In this document: positions 7,603-16,801 of the stretch, in pieces
Layout: every line of letters starts with the position of its first letter
How positions within the stretch are numbered: the stretch's first letter is position 1
DNA from: an uncultured Planctomycetaceae bacterium
GTDB lineage: Bacteria > Planctomycetota > Planctomycetia > Planctomycetales > Planctomycetaceae
Reading direction: 5' to 3'
DNA: 33,491 nucleotides
NCBI GenBank assembly: GCA_903871805.1
Contig: CAIQIE010000143.1
Span: 1 to 33,491, forward strand
Translations under genes and position numbers: made by a program
Notes under the pieces: model-generated
What the model was told of the DNA's origin: nothing
What the model saw: only the letters and a program-made list of their open reading frames with translations
Databases searched by the model: none

Positions 7603-10600
7603 ATGGAGCTTCTGGAAAAAGTCGGTGACTTTTTCACCGCCACGACTCACCGAATCGAACGTGGAATTACTTCACTTTTTGGCTCCTCCAATGAACGCCG
7701 GATGAAACGACTTGGGTTCGTCCGTGAACGCGACGGCCGGACCACCATCATCCCCGGCTCACTCCTCGACCGTATTAACTCGATGGAAAGCGAGTGGCAA
7801 AAGCTTACGGACGACGAACTTCGACAGACAACGGTGAAATTCCGAGCACGCCTGCGGAATGGCGAAACGCTGGATGATCTGCTTCCCGAAGCATTCGCTG
7901 CAGTGCGAGAATCCGGGCGGCGTTTTCTGAAGATGCGGCACTATGAAGTACAGATGATCGGCGGCTACATCCTTCACAACGGTATGATCTCCGAAATGGT
8001 CACCGGTGAAGGAAAGACCCTCGTCGCAACCCTCCCTGCATTCCTGAATGCCATCGCTGGAAAAGTTCATGTCGTCACCGTGAATGACTACCTCGCGCGC
8101 CGTGACATGGAGTGGATGGGGCCGATCTATCTCAATCTGGGACTAACCGTCGGATCCATTCAGTCCAATATGGACTCACAGGAACGCCAGATTCATTACG
8201 CCTGCGATATCACCTACGGCACAAGCAATCAATTTGGCTTTGATTACCTTCGCGATAACATGAAGCCGTCAAAGGATCTGCAGGTTCAGGGGCCGCTGGA
8301 CTATGCCATCGTCGACGAAATCGACAACATTCTCATCGATGAAGCCAGAACACCGCTGATCATCTCCGGCCCCGCACATGATAATCTTGACAAGTATCCA
8401 CGCGCAGAAGCCATCGCCAGACAACTTCGAAAAGACGTCGACTTCGAAGTCAAGGAAAAGGAACATACCTGCCATCTGACAGAAGAAGGTGTACGTCGCG
8501 CTGAACAACTTGCCGGTGTCGAAAGCTTTTACACAGCCGGCAATATGGAATGGCCACATCTTCTCGATAATGCCCTGAAAGCACACTTCCTTTACAAACG
8601 TGACGTTCACTACGTTGTCGAAAAAGGTGAAGTTGTCATCGTCGATGAAAATACCGGTCGAAAAATGGAAGGTCGCCAATGGTCGGATGGTCTGCATCAG
8701 GCCGTCGAGGCCAAAGAAGGTGTCAAGATCAAGGCCGAAACGCAGACACTTGCCACCATCACTCTGCAGAATTACTTCAAGCTGTATCGCAAACTATCTG
8801 GTATGACCGGTACCGCGATGACAGAAGCCGAAGAATTCCTGAAGATTTACAATCTGGACGTGGTCGCAATTCCAACGAATCGTGCGATGAAACGCATCAA
8901 CTATCCAGATAACATCTATGGCACCGAAAAGGAAAAATGGGACGCCGTTGTCGCAGAAATCGCAGAAGTGCATGAAACGGGTCGACCTGTTCTTGTTGGC
9001 ACAACCTCCATTGAGCTGTCTGAAATGCTCAGCCATCGCCTCGTTCGAAAAGGTGTTCAGCACAGTGTCTTGAACGCCAAGTTCCATGAACGCGAAGCCG
9101 AAATTGTGGCTCAGGCCGGCAGAAAAAGTGCCGTGACGATCGCAACCAACATGGCCGGTCGTGGAACAGATATTATCCTCGGTGGTAATCCGGAACACTC
9201 CGCATGGGAAGAACTGAAATCTCGCTATGCATCCCGACTTGAAGTCCCCAAGACAGAGTGGGATGCGCTGACAAGGGCAATCGCAGAAAAAGAAGGCATG
9301 TTTTCGGAAGGGAAAATTGTCTCCGAACTCGGCGGACTCCATGTCGTTGGCACTGAACGGCACGATTCCCGACGAATCGACCTGCAACTTCGAGGACGCG
9401 CTGGACGTCAGGGTGACCCGGGATCCAGCCGCTTTTTCATCTCACTTGATGATAAGCTGATGAGGCTCTTTGCCGGCGATTCTGTCAAACGTATCATGCA
9501 GTGGGCAGGACTCCGTGAAGGCGAACCGATCGTCAGCTCCATGGTGACTCGACGCATCGAAGGGGCGCAGAAAAAACGCGAAGAGCAGCATTTTGATCAA
9601 CGCAAAAATCTGCTCGAATACGACGAGATCATGGACGAACAGCGAAAGCGGACCTACAGCTATCGCCAGCAGATTCTGGATGGACAGGACTGCCGAAAAT
9701 TACTCCTCGGCATGATGCATGACGAAATCAATCGCTGGACAAAACACTTCCTGGCCAAAAATTACCGCTGGGAAACCATCGCTGCCTGGATCTCCCAAAA
9801 CCTGCAAATCGAGGCCGATGCCGGCGATGTCCGCGATATGTCGAAAGCTGACATCGAAGTCTGGATCCATGACGAAGGTATGCGTCAGGGGGAAACCCAG
9901 ATCTACGAACAAATCGACATTCATCTCCCGGAAGACGCTCCCAATAAACTCGACTGGAACTGGATTGCTCTGACCAGATGGGCCAATCGAGCCTTTGGGC
10001 TGTCGTTGAACGACAAAGAACTCAGAGGTCGCGATCGCCGCGAAGTTGCGTCATTCCTGCTCGAAAAAGCCAAAGAAGGCATTCTCCGATGGGAACTGAA
10101 GGAACTCGACGCATTCCTTGATCCGCTCTATCCCCAGAAATCGCTCGTCTCGTGGGCCAACTTTAACTTTCTGCTCGGGCTCAAGCCGGAAGAACTTCAG
10201 GGCCTTGATGAAGTTCACATCGTGCAGCTTGTGAAAGACAAAGTGCGCGATCAGTACGATGACAAAGAAGTTACGTTCCCCGTCTCCGTAGGCATGCATA
10301 ATTTCCTCGCCGGTGACGGCAAGCAAAATGAACGTGCCAACCGGGAACGTCTGGCTCGCTGGGCAAACACACGATTCCGGACTGATCTGGATCCGGAACA
10401 ATTTTCAGACCTGCAATCCTCAGCCATTTACTCCAGTCTGGTTGAGACCAGCCGAAAATTCCGCGAACGTCGCCCCTCGGCCGAAGCAGTGCAGTCAAAA
10501 CTGTCCGAGATTTTTGGGAAATCCAAACCAGCCGCAAGGCCTTCCGAAATCCAGACCGAAGCACTCCTCGACTGGATCGAGGACGAACTTGGGCTCGGTC

Positions 10601-11127
10601 TGAACGCACAAAGAATTCAGTCCATGACTGTCCAGCAGGCCGAAAACGAAATTCTCCAGGGAATCGATCAGGTCTTCCGTCCGGAATTGCGACAGACAGA
10701 ACGCTCTGTGCTCCTCGAATTTCTGGACACCGCATGGAAGGAGCACCTGTATTTCATGGGGCACCTCCGCCAGGGAATTGGCTTCGTCGGTTATGCTCAG
10801 AAGGACCCGCGAACCGAATACAAACGCGAAGGTCGTCGCGCCTTCATCGCCATGTGGGAACGTATCTCCGAACAGGTCACGCAGACTCTCTTCCGCGTCG
10901 AACACGAAAGTCCTGCATTCGTCGGTTCACTCTGGCGAATCACCGCCACAGAGCACGATGTCGCGCCCCCGGAATCAAACATTGACAAGCTGCAAACCAA
11001 TGCTCCGGAAGCAGGTGAAGACGGACGCACTACTGACCCGATCGTTAATCCCGGACCACGCGTCGGACGAAATGATGATTGCCCCTGCGGCAGTGGTAAG
11101 AAGTACAAGAAATGCTGCGGCAGGTAA
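7603..11127 (+). CDS. secA: Preprotein translocase ATPase SecA (extended form)
   Basis: The cytoplasmic and membrane-associated motor that pushes unfolded preproteins through SecYEG. Visible motifs are Walker A-like MVTGEGKT (132-139), VNDYLARRD, VDEID followed by LIDEARTPLIISG (237 on), MAGRGTD (517-523) and RGRAGRQGD (~597-605). LRQGI and GYAQKDP (~1064) mark the helical scaffold. The C-terminus is a zinc-binding SEC-C tail with Cys1160, Cys1162, Cys1171 and Cys1172. Length is 1174 against ~850-900 usually. Nearly all the excess lies between ~690 and ~1030, where five 34-residue Trp-initiated repeats occur (listed separately). The start ATG at 7603 has an upstream CAGGA and no competing start. 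waaA follows after 58 bases, so the two may be cotranscribed. Confidence 0.98.
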   Translation: MELLEKVGDFFTATTHRIERGITSLFGSSNERRMKRLGFVRERDGRTTIIPGSLLDRINSMESEWQKLTDDELRQTTVKFRARLRNGETLDDLLPEAFAAVRESGRRFLKMRHYEVQMIGGYILHNGMISEMVTGEGKTLVATLPAFLNAIAGKVHVVTVNDYLARRDMEWMGPIYLNLGLTVGSIQSNMDSQERQIHYACDITYGTSNQFGFDYLRDNMKPSKDLQVQGPLDYAIVDEIDNILIDEARTPLIISGPAHDNLDKYPRAEAIARQLRKDVDFEVKEKEHTCHLTEEGVRRAEQLAGVESFYTAGNMEWPHLLDNALKAHFLYKRDVHYVVEKGEVVIVDENTGRKMEGRQWSDGLHQAVEAKEGVKIKAETQTLATITLQNYFKLYRKLSGMTGTAMTEAEEFLKIYNLDVVAIPTNRAMKRINYPDNIYGTEKEKWDAVVAEIAEVHETGRPVLVGTTSIELSEMLSHRLVRKGVQHSVLNAKFHEREAEIVAQAGRKSAVTIATNMAGRGTDIILGGNPEHSAWEELKSRYASRLEVPKTEWDALTRAIAEKEGMFSEGKIVSELGGLHVVGTERHDSRRIDLQLRGRAGRQGDPGSSRFFISLDDKLMRLFAGDSVKRIMQWAGLREGEPIVSSMVTRRIEGAQKKREEQHFDQRKNLLEYDEIMDEQRKRTYSYRQQILDGQDCRKLLLGMMHDEINRWTKHFLAKNYRWETIAAWISQNLQIEADAGDVRDMSKADIEVWIHDEGMRQGETQIYEQIDIHLPEDAPNKLDWNWIALTRWANRAFGLSLNDKELRGRDRREVASFLLEKAKEGILRWELKELDAFLDPLYPQKSLVSWANFNFLLGLKPEELQGLDEVHIVQLVKDKVRDQYDDKEVTFPVSVGMHNFLAGDGKQNERANRERLARWANTRFRTDLDPEQFSDLQSSAIYSSLVETSRKFRERRPSAEAVQSKLSEIFGKSKPAARPSEIQTEALLDWIEDELGLGLNAQRIQSMTVQQAENEILQGIDQVFRPELRQTERSVLLEFLDTAWKEHLYFMGHLRQGIGFVGYAQKDPRTEYKREGRRAFIAMWERISEQVTQTLFRVEHESPAFVGSLWRITATEHDVAPPESNIDKLQTNAPEAGEDGRTTDPIVNPGPRVGRNDDCPCGSGKKYKKCCGR
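9787..10677 (+). repeat. Five-copy Trp-initiated repeat inside SecA
   Basis: Protein-level repeats begin with Trp at residues ~729, 793, 851, 920 and 991 (first residues WISQNL, WANRAFGL, WANFNFLL, WANTRFRT, WIEDELGL). Aligned without gaps over about 34 residues they share W, A/I at +1, F/L at +5, L/A at +9, hydrophobic at +14 and I/V/A near +22. Spacings are 58-71 residues. Typical SecA has one comparable element ('fDLdLp..eWL' region) before the conserved WKEHL segment, so this looks like an expansion of that helical element. Confidence 0.6.
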
Positions 11128-11185
11128 TCCGCAAAAAAGTACTCCGCTTCCCCAACTGAAATAAGTTCGACCGGCCTGTGGCAGA

Positions 11186-12526
11186 ATGGATTCTGCAATG
11201 CGATGGTTACTGAACCTGATCTATGCAAGCCTGCTGACAGCACTCGCCCCAGTCATCGCCTGGAGAGTGCTGCGGCATGGACGCTATCGACGCGGAATCC
11301 CGGAAAAACTCTGCGGACGACTGAATGTCCGCCAGGACAGTCGCCCCGTGGTCTGGTTCCACGCCGTCAGCGTCGGCGAGGTGATTCAACTCCGGAATGT
11401 CGTTGAAGAATTCCGCAGGCAGTCAGACGATCGATTCCGCATCGTCGTCTCATCCTCCACAGATACCGGATATGATCTCGCGCAGTCGCGTTTTCCAGGG
11501 TGCCAAATCACCTGGTTTCCCCTGGACTTTTCCTGGGCCGTCTCCAATGCTCTTTCCCGCGTGCAGCCAGACCTCGTTGTGCTCATGGAATTGGAACTCT
11601 GGCCAGGATTTCTGACCGAATGCCAAAACCGAAACATCCCCGTCGCGGTCATCAATGCCAGACTCAGCGAACGTAGTCATCGACGCTATCGAAAAATCCA
11701 ATGGCTGCTGAAGCCCATCTTCTCAGGTCTCTCGCTCGTCGCAGCACAGTCACCATCCAACGCAGATCGACTGCAATCCCTCGGTGTTCCCGCATCCCGT
11801 GTTCACGTCACTGGATCCGTGAAATTTGACGGTGTCGAGTGTTCACGAAACAACCCAAAAACACTCGCTCTGAAACACCTTTTTGGATTTCACGAATCCG
11901 ATCTGGTGCTTGTTGCCGGAAGTACGCAGGATCCTGAAGAACTGCTGATCATCAAGACATGGCAGCAACTGCGATTACAGTTTCCAGAACTGAAACTTGT
12001 CCTTGTCCCCCGACACAAAGAACGTTTTGACATCGTGGCCAATACCGTCCGAAACGCTGGTCTCGGAATCCTGCGACGCTCGGAACTGACAAATAACCCA
12101 ACAGCCCCCATGCAAACCGATGCGGTCCGACTGCTTGACACCATCGGCGAACTTGGAGCCTGCTGGGGACTGGCAGACATCGCATTTGTCGGCGGCAGTT
12201 TCGGCAACCGCGGTGGACAGAACATGATCGAACCCGCAGCCTACGGATCAGCAACACTCTTCGGCCCCAACACATGGAACTTCCGGGATGTCGTCCGGAT
12301 TTTTCAGGAAGCCGATGCATGCCAGCAACTGCAGGGACCCGAAGAACTTCAAAGCACCATCCGCAAACTGCTGCAGGACCCCGCTGCCAGAAAACGTATG
12401 GGAGACGCCGCTCACCGAACGGTCCTCTCGCAACAGGGTGCAACAACACGCACGGCAGAGCTGCTCATTCACCAGACCGGACTCGATCAGTTCACTCCGG
12501 TCAAAGTCTCCGCTCGAGCCGCCTGA
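11186..12526 (+). CDS. waaA: 3-deoxy-D-manno-octulosonic-acid transferase
   Basis: Transfers Kdo from CMP-Kdo to a lipid A precursor at the inner membrane, which implies this organism makes lipopolysaccharide. The 446 residues match the family (~420-440). The N-terminal hydrophobic segment (~7-27) anchors it. WFHAVSVGE carries the likely catalytic base Glu65. VSSSTDTG, MELELWPGF, INARLS and TGSVKFD follow. The C-terminal GT-B half contains GGSFGNRGGQNMIEPAAYG and FGPNTWNF, where many relatives have GGHN. The ATG at 11186 and one 12 bases later are both possible; neither has a strong ribosome binding site. It is 58 bases after secA. Its stop codon lies inside a strong hairpin. Confidence 0.95.
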   Translation: MDSAMRWLLNLIYASLLTALAPVIAWRVLRHGRYRRGIPEKLCGRLNVRQDSRPVVWFHAVSVGEVIQLRNVVEEFRRQSDDRFRIVVSSSTDTGYDLAQSRFPGCQITWFPLDFSWAVSNALSRVQPDLVVLMELELWPGFLTECQNRNIPVAVINARLSERSHRRYRKIQWLLKPIFSGLSLVAAQSPSNADRLQSLGVPASRVHVTGSVKFDGVECSRNNPKTLALKHLFGFHESDLVLVAGSTQDPEELLIIKTWQQLRLQFPELKLVLVPRHKERFDIVANTVRNAGLGILRRSELTNNPTAPMQTDAVRLLDTIGELGACWGLADIAFVGGSFGNRGGQNMIEPAAYGSATLFGPNTWNFRDVVRIFQEADACQQLQGPEELQSTIRKLLQDPAARKRMGDAAHRTVLSQQGATTRTAELLIHQTGLDQFTPVKVSARAA

Positions 12527-12546
12527 TCTGCAGGATGGCTCGAGCG
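12511..12546. terminator. Hairpin between convergent waaA and dehydrogenase genes, enclosing the waaA stop codon
   Basis: CGCTCGAGCC and GGCTCGAGCG are perfect 10-bp inverted arms. Inside them CCTG and CAGG pair around a five-base ATCTG loop. The waaA TGA (12524-12526) sits at the tip. T runs after the stem are poor, so it may stop RNA polymerase in both directions or act as an RNA 3'-end stabiliser. Confidence 0.6.
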
Positions 12547-12586
12547 TCTCTGTTCCGGAGGATGCCGTAAATGGCCCGCTGCTAAC

Positions 12587-13690
12587 TTAGCCCTCCGCTA
12601 CCTCCACGTACACCTTTAAAGCTTCGCGGTCTTCCACAAGCAACCGCATCATCTCGCGATAGTTGTCCAGTCCCTGTACCGGAGTCGTCAGAATCTTCTG
12701 AATCACTCCAGGCCAGGTGACTTCGCCCAGTGCCAGATCCGCGATTCCGGATTCGAAATGCCGGAAGTTCGCATTCACCGATCCCACCAGCAACTTGTTG
12801 CCAAGAACCCAGTTCAGGTTGATATTATCACCGGGAACTTCCACCTTTTTCTGACCGCCAGTAATGCTGGTCCAAACCATGCAGCCGTTGTGCCCCAGAA
12901 CCTGCATGGCCTCAAACGCGACCGCGCTACTTCCCGTTGCCTCAATAATCAGGTCCGGTTTTCCGTACTTCTCAGCAATCTCGGCCAGAGAATGCTCCGC
13001 AGTGCTGAGATAATGCGAACCAAACCCTTCGGCAATCTCGGCCTTCAGATTCGGCTTCCGACCTCGCGCCAGGGTAAACACCTCAATTCCTCGCAATCGC
13101 AGAATCAAAGTGCTCAGCAAACCAATCTGCCCTGCCCCAGTCACCCACGCCCGCTTTGGCTCCCAGACCTGAAGACGCTTCTGAGCCAGAAAGGCCTGCT
13201 CCACCGCCTTGGCCGCACAACTCATGGGTTCCGCCAGCACGTGCAGATGCTTCAATCCTTTGGGCATCCTCACAATGAACTCTTCGTCGTCAACAAAGTA
13301 CTCAGTCAGAAAGCCATGCCGCAGGTTGATCCCACGCTCATAGTACACTTCCTCGCTGGTGATGTCCGAACGACCAATTCGGTCGTAGACAGAACCACCG
13401 GGACGACGAACCGTACAGGTCACATAGTCCCCGGGCTTCACTTTTCTGACAGCCGAGCCCACCTGTTCCACGATTCCAAAACATTCATGACCTATGACCA
13501 GAAAGTCGTAACCCGCAGGAGCATTTCCGTACAGCGCATCGTTGATCTCTCGGTCTGTCGCATCCACTCCTACCTTCAAGACCCGCACCAACACTCCGCG
13601 ACCTCCCGGAATGTCACTGACCGAGGGCTTTGAAAGTTCCGCCAGATGAACACTATTCGGAGTACCCGGACGAACGGCGATCGCTTTCAT
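12587..13690 (-). CDS. Zinc-type glucose 1-dehydrogenase, haloarchaeal-like
   Basis: A medium-chain dehydrogenase/reductase, probably oxidising a sugar to its lactone with NAD(P)+ in the cytoplasm. From the ATG at 13690 it has 367 residues; a TTG 18 bases earlier is less likely. [11 protein letters not shown] places Asp43 at the catalytic zinc position normally held by Cys, followed by GHE (67-69). This is the pattern known from Haloferax mediterranei glucose dehydrogenase. The structural-zinc lobe ([16 protein letters not shown], then YYERGI and HGFLTEY) has none of the four usual cysteines, again as in that enzyme. The Rossmann motif is [18 protein letters not shown] is typical of glucose dehydrogenases. 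It is the last gene of a minus-strand run, about 300 bases after the esterase, so it probably has its own promoter. Substrate is inferred. Confidence 0.85.
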   Translation of the reverse strand: MKAIAVRPGTPNSVHLAELSKPSVSDIPGGRGVLVRVLKVGVDATDREINDALYGNAPAGYDFLVIGHECFGIVEQVGSAVRKVKPGDYVTCTVRRPGGSVYDRIGRSDITSEEVYYERGINLRHGFLTEYFVDDEEFIVRMPKGLKHLHVLAEPMSCAAKAVEQAFLAQKRLQVWEPKRAWVTGAGQIGLLSTLILRLRGIEVFTLARGRKPNLKAEIAEGFGSHYLSTAEHSLAEIAEKYGKPDLIIEATGSSAVAFEAMQVLGHNGCMVWTSITGGQKKVEVPGDNINLNWVLGNKLLVGSVNANFRHFESGIADLALGEVTWPGVIQKILTTPVQGLDNYREMMRLLVEDREALKVYVEVAEG

Positions 13691-13987
13691 CAATCCACGA
13701 CTTTCCAACCAACTGCACTAAAAGTCCGCGGAAAATCCACCATTTCCGCTTCACTCATGCAGAGAATCTTAGAATTCCCGGTGGCTGAGTCAAAGCAGAG
13801 ACTGAAGGACACCATTCATGACAATTTCTCTACATCTTCTCTACATCACGGAATTCTGTTCACACATCAAAATGGCTTGTCCCGCAGAACGCTCCCGTCC
13901 TGGCGCCGAACTTCCTCAGGGAATCCTGCTCTTCTGTTCCGTCAGGCCCCCAATCTCCACCAAAACAACCCTCGCCGCGTCAGACCA
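13691..13987. other. Spacer with tandem and inverted repeats upstream of the dehydrogenase
   Basis: About 297 bases between the esterase stop and the dehydrogenase start. It holds an 11-bp tandem direct repeat (TTCTCTACATC at 13826-13836 and 13837-13847). It also holds a 7-bp inverted repeat, GCGGAAA (13728-13734) and TTTCCGC (13743-13749), lying 38-59 bases before the dehydrogenase start. Either could be a regulator site. Plus-strand frames here are shadows. Confidence 0.45.
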
Positions 13988-15241
13988 TCAATTTCCAGCG
14001 GCCCCGGGCTTCAATTCCACATGCCTGCTGCTGACCACACAGCCCCGATCATCAAACAGATTCAAATACGCGACAACAGCATCTTCCGGAATCGCGGCCC
14101 CAACCTCGCCCCTGTCCAGCCGAAGTTCCGCCGGACTCGTCAGCCACTCCCGATCCTGCCAACGACCAGCAGCCTTCGTGAAACACAACTCCGCTCGAAT
14201 CACCGGGACCTTACTCTCAAAGGTTGCCGTGAGATTTCTGCCCCGCAACGTCTGGCTGATCATCCTCGGAAGCGGTAAACCTCCCTGCAGCAGCGAATCC
14301 GCAAAAACCCGGATCTCCTCCGGATTCTCGCCAGCCGGTCCATGCCCATGCGGCATGCGAACCCGCAAACACAATTCAGGCTCCAACTCAGGAAGCTCAC
14401 TGGATCGCTGCCACGAATCCATCGGATAGGCGAAATCATTCGTGCCGTTCACCCACAGCATTGGCGACTTTGCTCGAGGCAGATACTCCGAAGGATCCCA
14501 TTGCTTCAGCCAGAGCTCCGCCTTCTCCCGTCCCAGACGCTCAAACGCCGGCAGCCACACCGAGTTTTCTCCGAGGAATCCACAACCGTAAACAGGAACT
14601 GCCAGCCGAAATCGGTCGTCAACTCCCGCAACAATACACGTCAGATATCCGCCCCACGAAATCCCTGTGACACCGGTTCTCTCTGCGTCCACCTCCGGAA
14701 AGGAACGCACCAGCGAATGCGCAAGACAGGCAGCATTCACCGCATGATACGTCCACTGGTCTGTTACAGCATCATCCAACTGCCCAAACGATGCATCCCA
14801 ACCCGGTGGCCCGCCGTTCTCATGACGCTGCCAATTGCCATAGGTGCCCACCGGAACGCATCCACACACATCCATCGCTATCGCCGCATATCCCCGGGAA
14901 TTCCACAGCCTGACCCAGCTATCAAAGGCCGTGCCACCACCCCCGTGTATCAAAACCATCGCAGGAACCCGCTTCCCGGGTTCCACTTTCGGCACACCAT
15001 ACCACGCAAAGACTCTGGTCGGCTTTCCCTTCCACGTCGGACCGGCAAAAAACAGAGCACGCACTCCGTCCGCCGAGATCCCCTCAGCCGGATAAACCTC
15101 CGGTACAACCCCATAGATTTTTGGATCAAATTTTACTTCCGGCCTGACAGCTGCTCCCGCTTCAAGTTCCCAAAGAGTCCCGGATACGAGACCCGCAATC
15201 ACCAGTGCTGCTGTCGTCATTGTTCGCACAAATTTTTTCAT
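13988..15241 (-). CDS. Exported alpha/beta hydrolase, acetyl-xylan-esterase-like
   Basis: A 417-residue exported hydrolase. Residues 1-30 form a signal peptide (MKKFVRTMTTAALVIAGL, then a small-residue cut region). The alpha/beta-hydrolase fold spans ~60-330: oxyanion loop VLIHGGGGTAF, nucleophile Ser195 in GISWGG, Asp269 in NGTNDFAYP, and His298/His300 in MPHGHGPAG completing the triad. The overall pattern fits the AXE1/S9-like esterases of planctomycetes acting on acylated plant or algal polysaccharides. The last ~90 residues form an extra beta-rich tail of unknown role. It lies 55 bases downstream of the DUF1501 gene and probably shares its transcript. The exact substrate is not readable from the sequence. 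Confidence 0.85.
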   Translation of the reverse strand: MKKFVRTMTTAALVIAGLVSGTLWELEAGAAVRPEVKFDPKIYGVVPEVYPAEGISADGVRALFFAGPTWKGKPTRVFAWYGVPKVEPGKRVPAMVLIHGGGGTAFDSWVRLWNSRGYAAIAMDVCGCVPVGTYGNWQRHENGGPPGWDASFGQLDDAVTDQWTYHAVNAACLAHSLVRSFPEVDAERTGVTGISWGGYLTCIVAGVDDRFRLAVPVYGCGFLGENSVWLPAFERLGREKAELWLKQWDPSEYLPRAKSPMLWVNGTNDFAYPMDSWQRSSELPELEPELCLRVRMPHGHGPAGENPEEIRVFADSLLQGGLPLPRMISQTLRGRNLTATFESKVPVIRAELCFTKAAGRWQDREWLTSPAELRLDRGEVGAAIPEDAVVAYLNLFDDRGCVVSSRHVELKPGAAGN

Positions 15242-15296
15242 GATCAGCTCACTGAAACAGGAAACCAGGGAATGCCGGCCATCAGCGTCTCACTGC

Positions 15297-16733
15297 CTAT
15301 CGGAGCAAATCCCGCACAACCTCGCCATGCACGTTCGTCAATCGTCGCTGGATTCCGTTGTGATAATACGTCAGACGCTCATGATCAATTCCCAGAAGAT
15401 GCAGCACCGTGGCATGATAGTCATACCAGTGAACTGGCTTCTCCACCGTCTTCCAGCCAATCTCATCCGTCGATCCATACGCCGTGCCCGGTTTTAATCC
15501 ACCACCCGCCATCCAGATCGAAAAGCCATACATGTTATGGTCACGCCCCGCTCCTACCACGAATTCACTGGACTGCGTAAATGGCGTTCGACCAAACTCG
15601 GTTGTACACAGCACAAGCGTATCCTGAAGCATTCCCCTGTCTTTTAAATCTTTCAACAGGGCCGCCACAGGCTGGTCCATTCGACCGGCCTCTCGCGAAT
15701 GATTCTCTCTCACGTCCTCATGCCCGTCCCAGTTGATCCGCGGCGAACCAAAGGATCCCCCCGAAAACAATTGCACAAATCGAACGCCATGCTCCAGCAA
15801 TCTGCGAGTAAGCAGACAACGTCGCCCAAAGTCCGCAGTTTCCTCCCGGTCCACTCCGTAAAGCGCCCGTGTCGCTTCCGTCTCCTGATTCAGATCAGTC
15901 ACTTCAGGAACAGCCAGCTGCATCTTTGCCGCCAGTTCGTACGAACGAATTCGTGCCTGCAAACTGTCTTCAACTCCCACCAGATCCATGTGCCGCTGAT
16001 TCATTCGAGCCAGCAGGTCCCGACTGGCTCGCTCCTGCTGCGCCGCAACTTCCCGTGCCGGAAACAAATCCCGGATCGCCGCCCCATTCACCTGAAATGC
16101 AGTCCCCTGATGCTGAGCCGGCAAAAAACCATTCGACCAGTTAATCGTGCCACCAGCGGGCAATCCCCGGCCATCCGGAAGGACGACATACGAGGGCAAG
16201 TCGTCGGTTTCACAACCCAACCCCCAGGAAATCCATGACCCCATCACCGGAAAACCATTGAGCCGAAAACCGGAATTCTCTTCGAAGGTTGCTGGCGTGT
16301 GATTCGCCGATTCTGTCACCATCGAACGAACAATCGTTAAGTCATCCGCCCGCTCCGCCAGATGCGGAAACAAATCCGACATCCACAGTCCACTCTGACC
16401 ACGCTGACGAAACTCCCAGTCGTTCTTCCTGATCAACCCTATCTGATTAAAAAATGTCTCCGGCCTCTCGGACGCCTCCAGAGACTTTCCATGAAACCGA
16501 GCCAGCTCAGGCTTGTAGTCAAACGAATCCAGATGACTCAATCCGCCACACAGACACAAATGCACAACGCGCTTCGCCGTCGGCAGATGATGCGGAACAT
16601 CTTGCGCCTCACCAGGAACAATCTCCGCACGGACAACACCGTCACGCAGCAGCATTGAGGCAAGGGCGGTCCCTGTCAGTGACCCCGATGAAAAATCCAG
16701 CATTCTTCGACGCGTGATGGGCTCGTATGGCAT
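15297..16733 (-). CDS. DUF1501 family protein with twin-arginine leader
   Basis: A 478-residue protein of the DUF1501 family, which has an alkaline-phosphatase/sulfatase-like fold and is very common in planctomycetes. The N-terminus PITRRRMLDFSSGSLTG is a twin-arginine export signal, so it should be exported folded. Landmarks are VHLCLCGGLSHLDSFDYKP near 55-72 (expected metal-site start), GSWISWGLGCETDDLPSYV, FVQLFSGG, NWDGHEDV, LCTTEFGRTPF and GRDHN(M)YGFS near the C-terminus. The conserved Asp/His residues of that fold are present. Such genes usually sit beside DUF1549/DUF1553 cytochrome-like genes. Here the neighbours are a symporter upstream (68 bases) and an esterase downstream (55 bases), which points to the same transcript. 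Biochemical function of the family is unproven. Confidence 0.92.
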   Translation of the reverse strand: MPYEPITRRRMLDFSSGSLTGTALASMLLRDGVVRAEIVPGEAQDVPHHLPTAKRVVHLCLCGGLSHLDSFDYKPELARFHGKSLEASERPETFFNQIGLIRKNDWEFRQRGQSGLWMSDLFPHLAERADDLTIVRSMVTESANHTPATFEENSGFRLNGFPVMGSWISWGLGCETDDLPSYVVLPDGRGLPAGGTINWSNGFLPAQHQGTAFQVNGAAIRDLFPAREVAAQQERASRDLLARMNQRHMDLVGVEDSLQARIRSYELAAKMQLAVPEVTDLNQETEATRALYGVDREETADFGRRCLLTRRLLEHGVRFVQLFSGGSFGSPRINWDGHEDVRENHSREAGRMDQPVAALLKDLKDRGMLQDTLVLCTTEFGRTPFTQSSEFVVGAGRDHNMYGFSIWMAGGGLKPGTAYGSTDEIGWKTVEKPVHWYDYHATVLHLLGIDHERLTYYHNGIQRRLTNVHGEVVRDLLR

Positions 16734-16801
16734 GGCTGTCTACTTTCAACGGCAATTCTCTGGTAATTCACCCGGCCACACGATCGTGTCGTCAGGCTGA
16801 A

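Noticed and set aside
12758-13633. 291-residue plus-strand frame antisense to the dehydrogenase
   Set aside because: The opposite strand encodes a clear dehydrogenase; this frame lacks any recognisable motif.
14342-15580. 412-residue plus-strand frame antisense to the esterase and DUF1501 genes
   Set aside because: Pro/Arg/His-rich shadow of two well-supported minus-strand genes; it spans their junction and has no domain.
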